Source: Aequoribacter fuscus (GTDB lineage Bacteria > Pseudomonadota > Gammaproteobacteria > Pseudomonadales > Halieaceae). Taken from it: 64,000 nt of DNA. Location of the stretch: contig NZ_CP036423.1 in assembly GCF_009910365.1 (NCBI RefSeq), positions 1,240,001 through 1,304,000 on the forward strand, given 5' to 3'. The notes beneath the pieces are model-generated. The model saw only the letters and a program-made list of their open reading frames with translations, was not told the origin of the DNA and searched no databases. This document shows positions 62,980 through 64,000 of this stretch, one piece after another. Position 1 is the first letter of the stretch, and each line of letters starts with the position of its first letter. The translations under genes and the position numbers were made by a program.

Positions 62980-64000
62980 ATGGATATCACTCTGTACAAC
63001 ACTCTGGCTCGTAAAAAAGAGCGCTTTGAACCCCGCGTTCCCGGCGAGGTCACAATGTACGTTTGTGGCCCTACCGTGTACAACCTAGCGCACATCGGTA
63101 ACGCCCGTCCGGTGGTTGTATTTGATGTCCTGTTTCGCTTGCTTCAGACGCAGTATCAGACAGTCCGGTACGCGCGTAACATCACCGATATTGACGATAA
63201 GATTATTACGGCGGCGCGCGAGCGGGCCGAGCCCATCGACGCGGTCACATCTGAGTTTACGCAAAAGTTTCGTGAGGATGTCGCTGCACTGGGAACATTG
63301 CCGCCAACCTTGGAGCCACACGCAACGCATAATTTGGGACCAATGATCGCAATGGTTGAGGCCTTGTTGGCCAAAAATCATGCCTATGAAGCCGATGGCC
63401 ACGTGCTGTTTTCGGTGACCAGTATGCCCAACTATGGGGAGCTGTCAGGTCGTAATTTAGATGATATGCTCGCTGGTGCGCGAGTTGAAGTCGCTGATTA
63501 TAAGCGGCACCCCGGTGATTTCGTGCTGTGGAAGCCCGCAGCGGATGACGAGCCCGGCTGGGAGAGTCCTTGGGGAAGGGGGCGCCCGGGTTGGCACCTC
63601 GAGTGTTCAGCCATGATTCACGAGCACTTAGGTTTAGAAATCGATATCCATGGTGGTGGTCGCGACTTAATCTTCCCACACCATGAAAATGAGATTGCGC
63701 AAAGTTGTTGCGCTTATGGCGGTTCTTACGTTCGCTATTGGATGCACAACGCCTACATCGATATTGATGGCGAAAAGATGTCTAAGTCTTTGGGTAACTT
63801 CAAGACAATACGTGAACTGCTGGGCTTGTATCGCGGCGAAGTCTTGCGCTTTGCCTTGTTAAGTGCGCATTATCGTTCGAGCCTGAACTTCTCGAAAGAG
63901 CTGTTAGACCAATCAGAAAATGCCTTAAATGGTTTGTACAACGCGCTTCGTAAGGTCGAGTCTGTCGACGCTGTAGGCCCCGAATCGGTCGAGCAAGAAA
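62980..64000 (+). CDS. cysS: Cysteinyl-tRNA synthetase (3' end cut off by window)
   Basis: The open frame starts at ATG 62980 and runs through the window end: 340 codons of about 460. Class I synthetase: [20 protein letters not shown] carries a zinc-ligand Cys and the HIGH-type motif, here HIGN. The further zinc ligands are in [12 protein letters not shown] and [11 protein letters not shown], and the second motif is [13 protein letters not shown]. Segments such as [15 protein letters not shown] and [13 protein letters not shown] look like alphaproteobacterial CysS rather than the gammaproteobacterial HIGHAR form, which hints at transfer. It sits after glnS, the usual neighbour in Pseudomonas. 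Confidence 0.95.
   Translation, partial: MDITLYNTLARKKERFEPRVPGEVTMYVCGPTVYNLAHIGNARPVVVFDVLFRLLQTQYQTVRYARNITDIDDKIITAARERAEPIDAVTSEFTQKFREDVAALGTLPPTLEPHATHNLGPMIAMVEALLAKNHAYEADGHVLFSVTSMPNYGELSGRNLDDMLAGARVEVADYKRHPGDFVLWKPAADDEPGWESPWGRGRPGWHLECSAMIHEHLGLEIDIHGGGRDLIFPHHENEIAQSCCAYGGSYVRYWMHNAYIDIDGEKMSKSLGNFKTIRELLGLYRGEVLRFALLSAHYRSSLNFSKELLDQSENALNGLYNALRKVESVDAVGPESVEQE

Overview
The window reads as a chromosomal segment of a free-living, aerobic, probably marine gammaproteobacterium of the Pseudomonadales/Cellvibrionales type. The main reason is gene order. leuC-leuD-leuB-asd-fimV-truA-trpF-(trpBA)-accD-folC-dedD-cvpA-purF-metZ, followed further on by acnB, a DUF1289 gene, lpxH, ppiB, glnS and cysS, is the backbone I know from Pseudomonas and its relatives. 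The long FimV, a moxR/DUF58/TgpA locus and MiaE fit the same placement. The group assignment is inference; no rRNA gene is present. I see no insertion sequence, phage gene or CRISPR array.

Bases 1-9718 hold an accessory catabolic cluster on the + strand: an HMG-CoA-lyase-family gene cut by the window edge, the two subunits of an ATP-dependent hydantoinase/oxoprolinase-family enzyme, an isochorismatase-fold amidohydrolase, a PrpR-type sigma-54 activator with an altered GAFTGA loop (GAFTNS), and a TonB-dependent receptor. The arrangement looks like uptake, ring opening, deamidation and regulation for an unidentified cyclic amide or ureide. A CYP153-like P450 (- strand) and a DUF393/SDR/flavin-reductase operon follow up to 13044, then two small envelope genes and selO.

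Bases 15836-20534 encode a three-gene 2-oxoacid oxidoreductase in which the ferredoxin module is fused to a glutamate-synthase-beta-like FAD/NAD(P)H protein, so electrons probably go to NAD(P). A sulfurtransferase follows, whose first codons contain a terminator-like hairpin, then tRNA-Arg(CCT), a small zinc-ribbon ORF carrying a 16-base homopolymer, yciH and slyX. Bases 22598-32412 carry mixed metabolic genes: an acyl-CoA dehydrogenase pair, an amidohydrolase, an epoxide hydrolase, a PlsC-type acyltransferase, a single-domain asparaginase homologue, a methyltransferase, a YdjM-like membrane protein and a class V aminotransferase.

From 32587 to the end the window is mostly housekeeping: rRNA methylation (rlmKL), leucine, tryptophan and aspartate-family biosynthesis, fatty acid and folate steps, purine and methionine synthesis, a transglutaminase locus, the TCA enzyme AcnB, tRNA modification (miaE), lipid A (lpxH), a prolyl isomerase, and two tRNA synthetases. 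The last one, cysS, runs off the window end. Points that differ from routine annotation are a CTG start for trpF, a TTG start for trpA, an alphaproteobacterial-looking CysS, and a GC-rich TGCGC-like discriminator after many of the predicted -10 boxes. Intergenic spaces are short; the only gene-poor stretch above 300 bases (21521-21861) holds just the small zinc-ribbon ORF.
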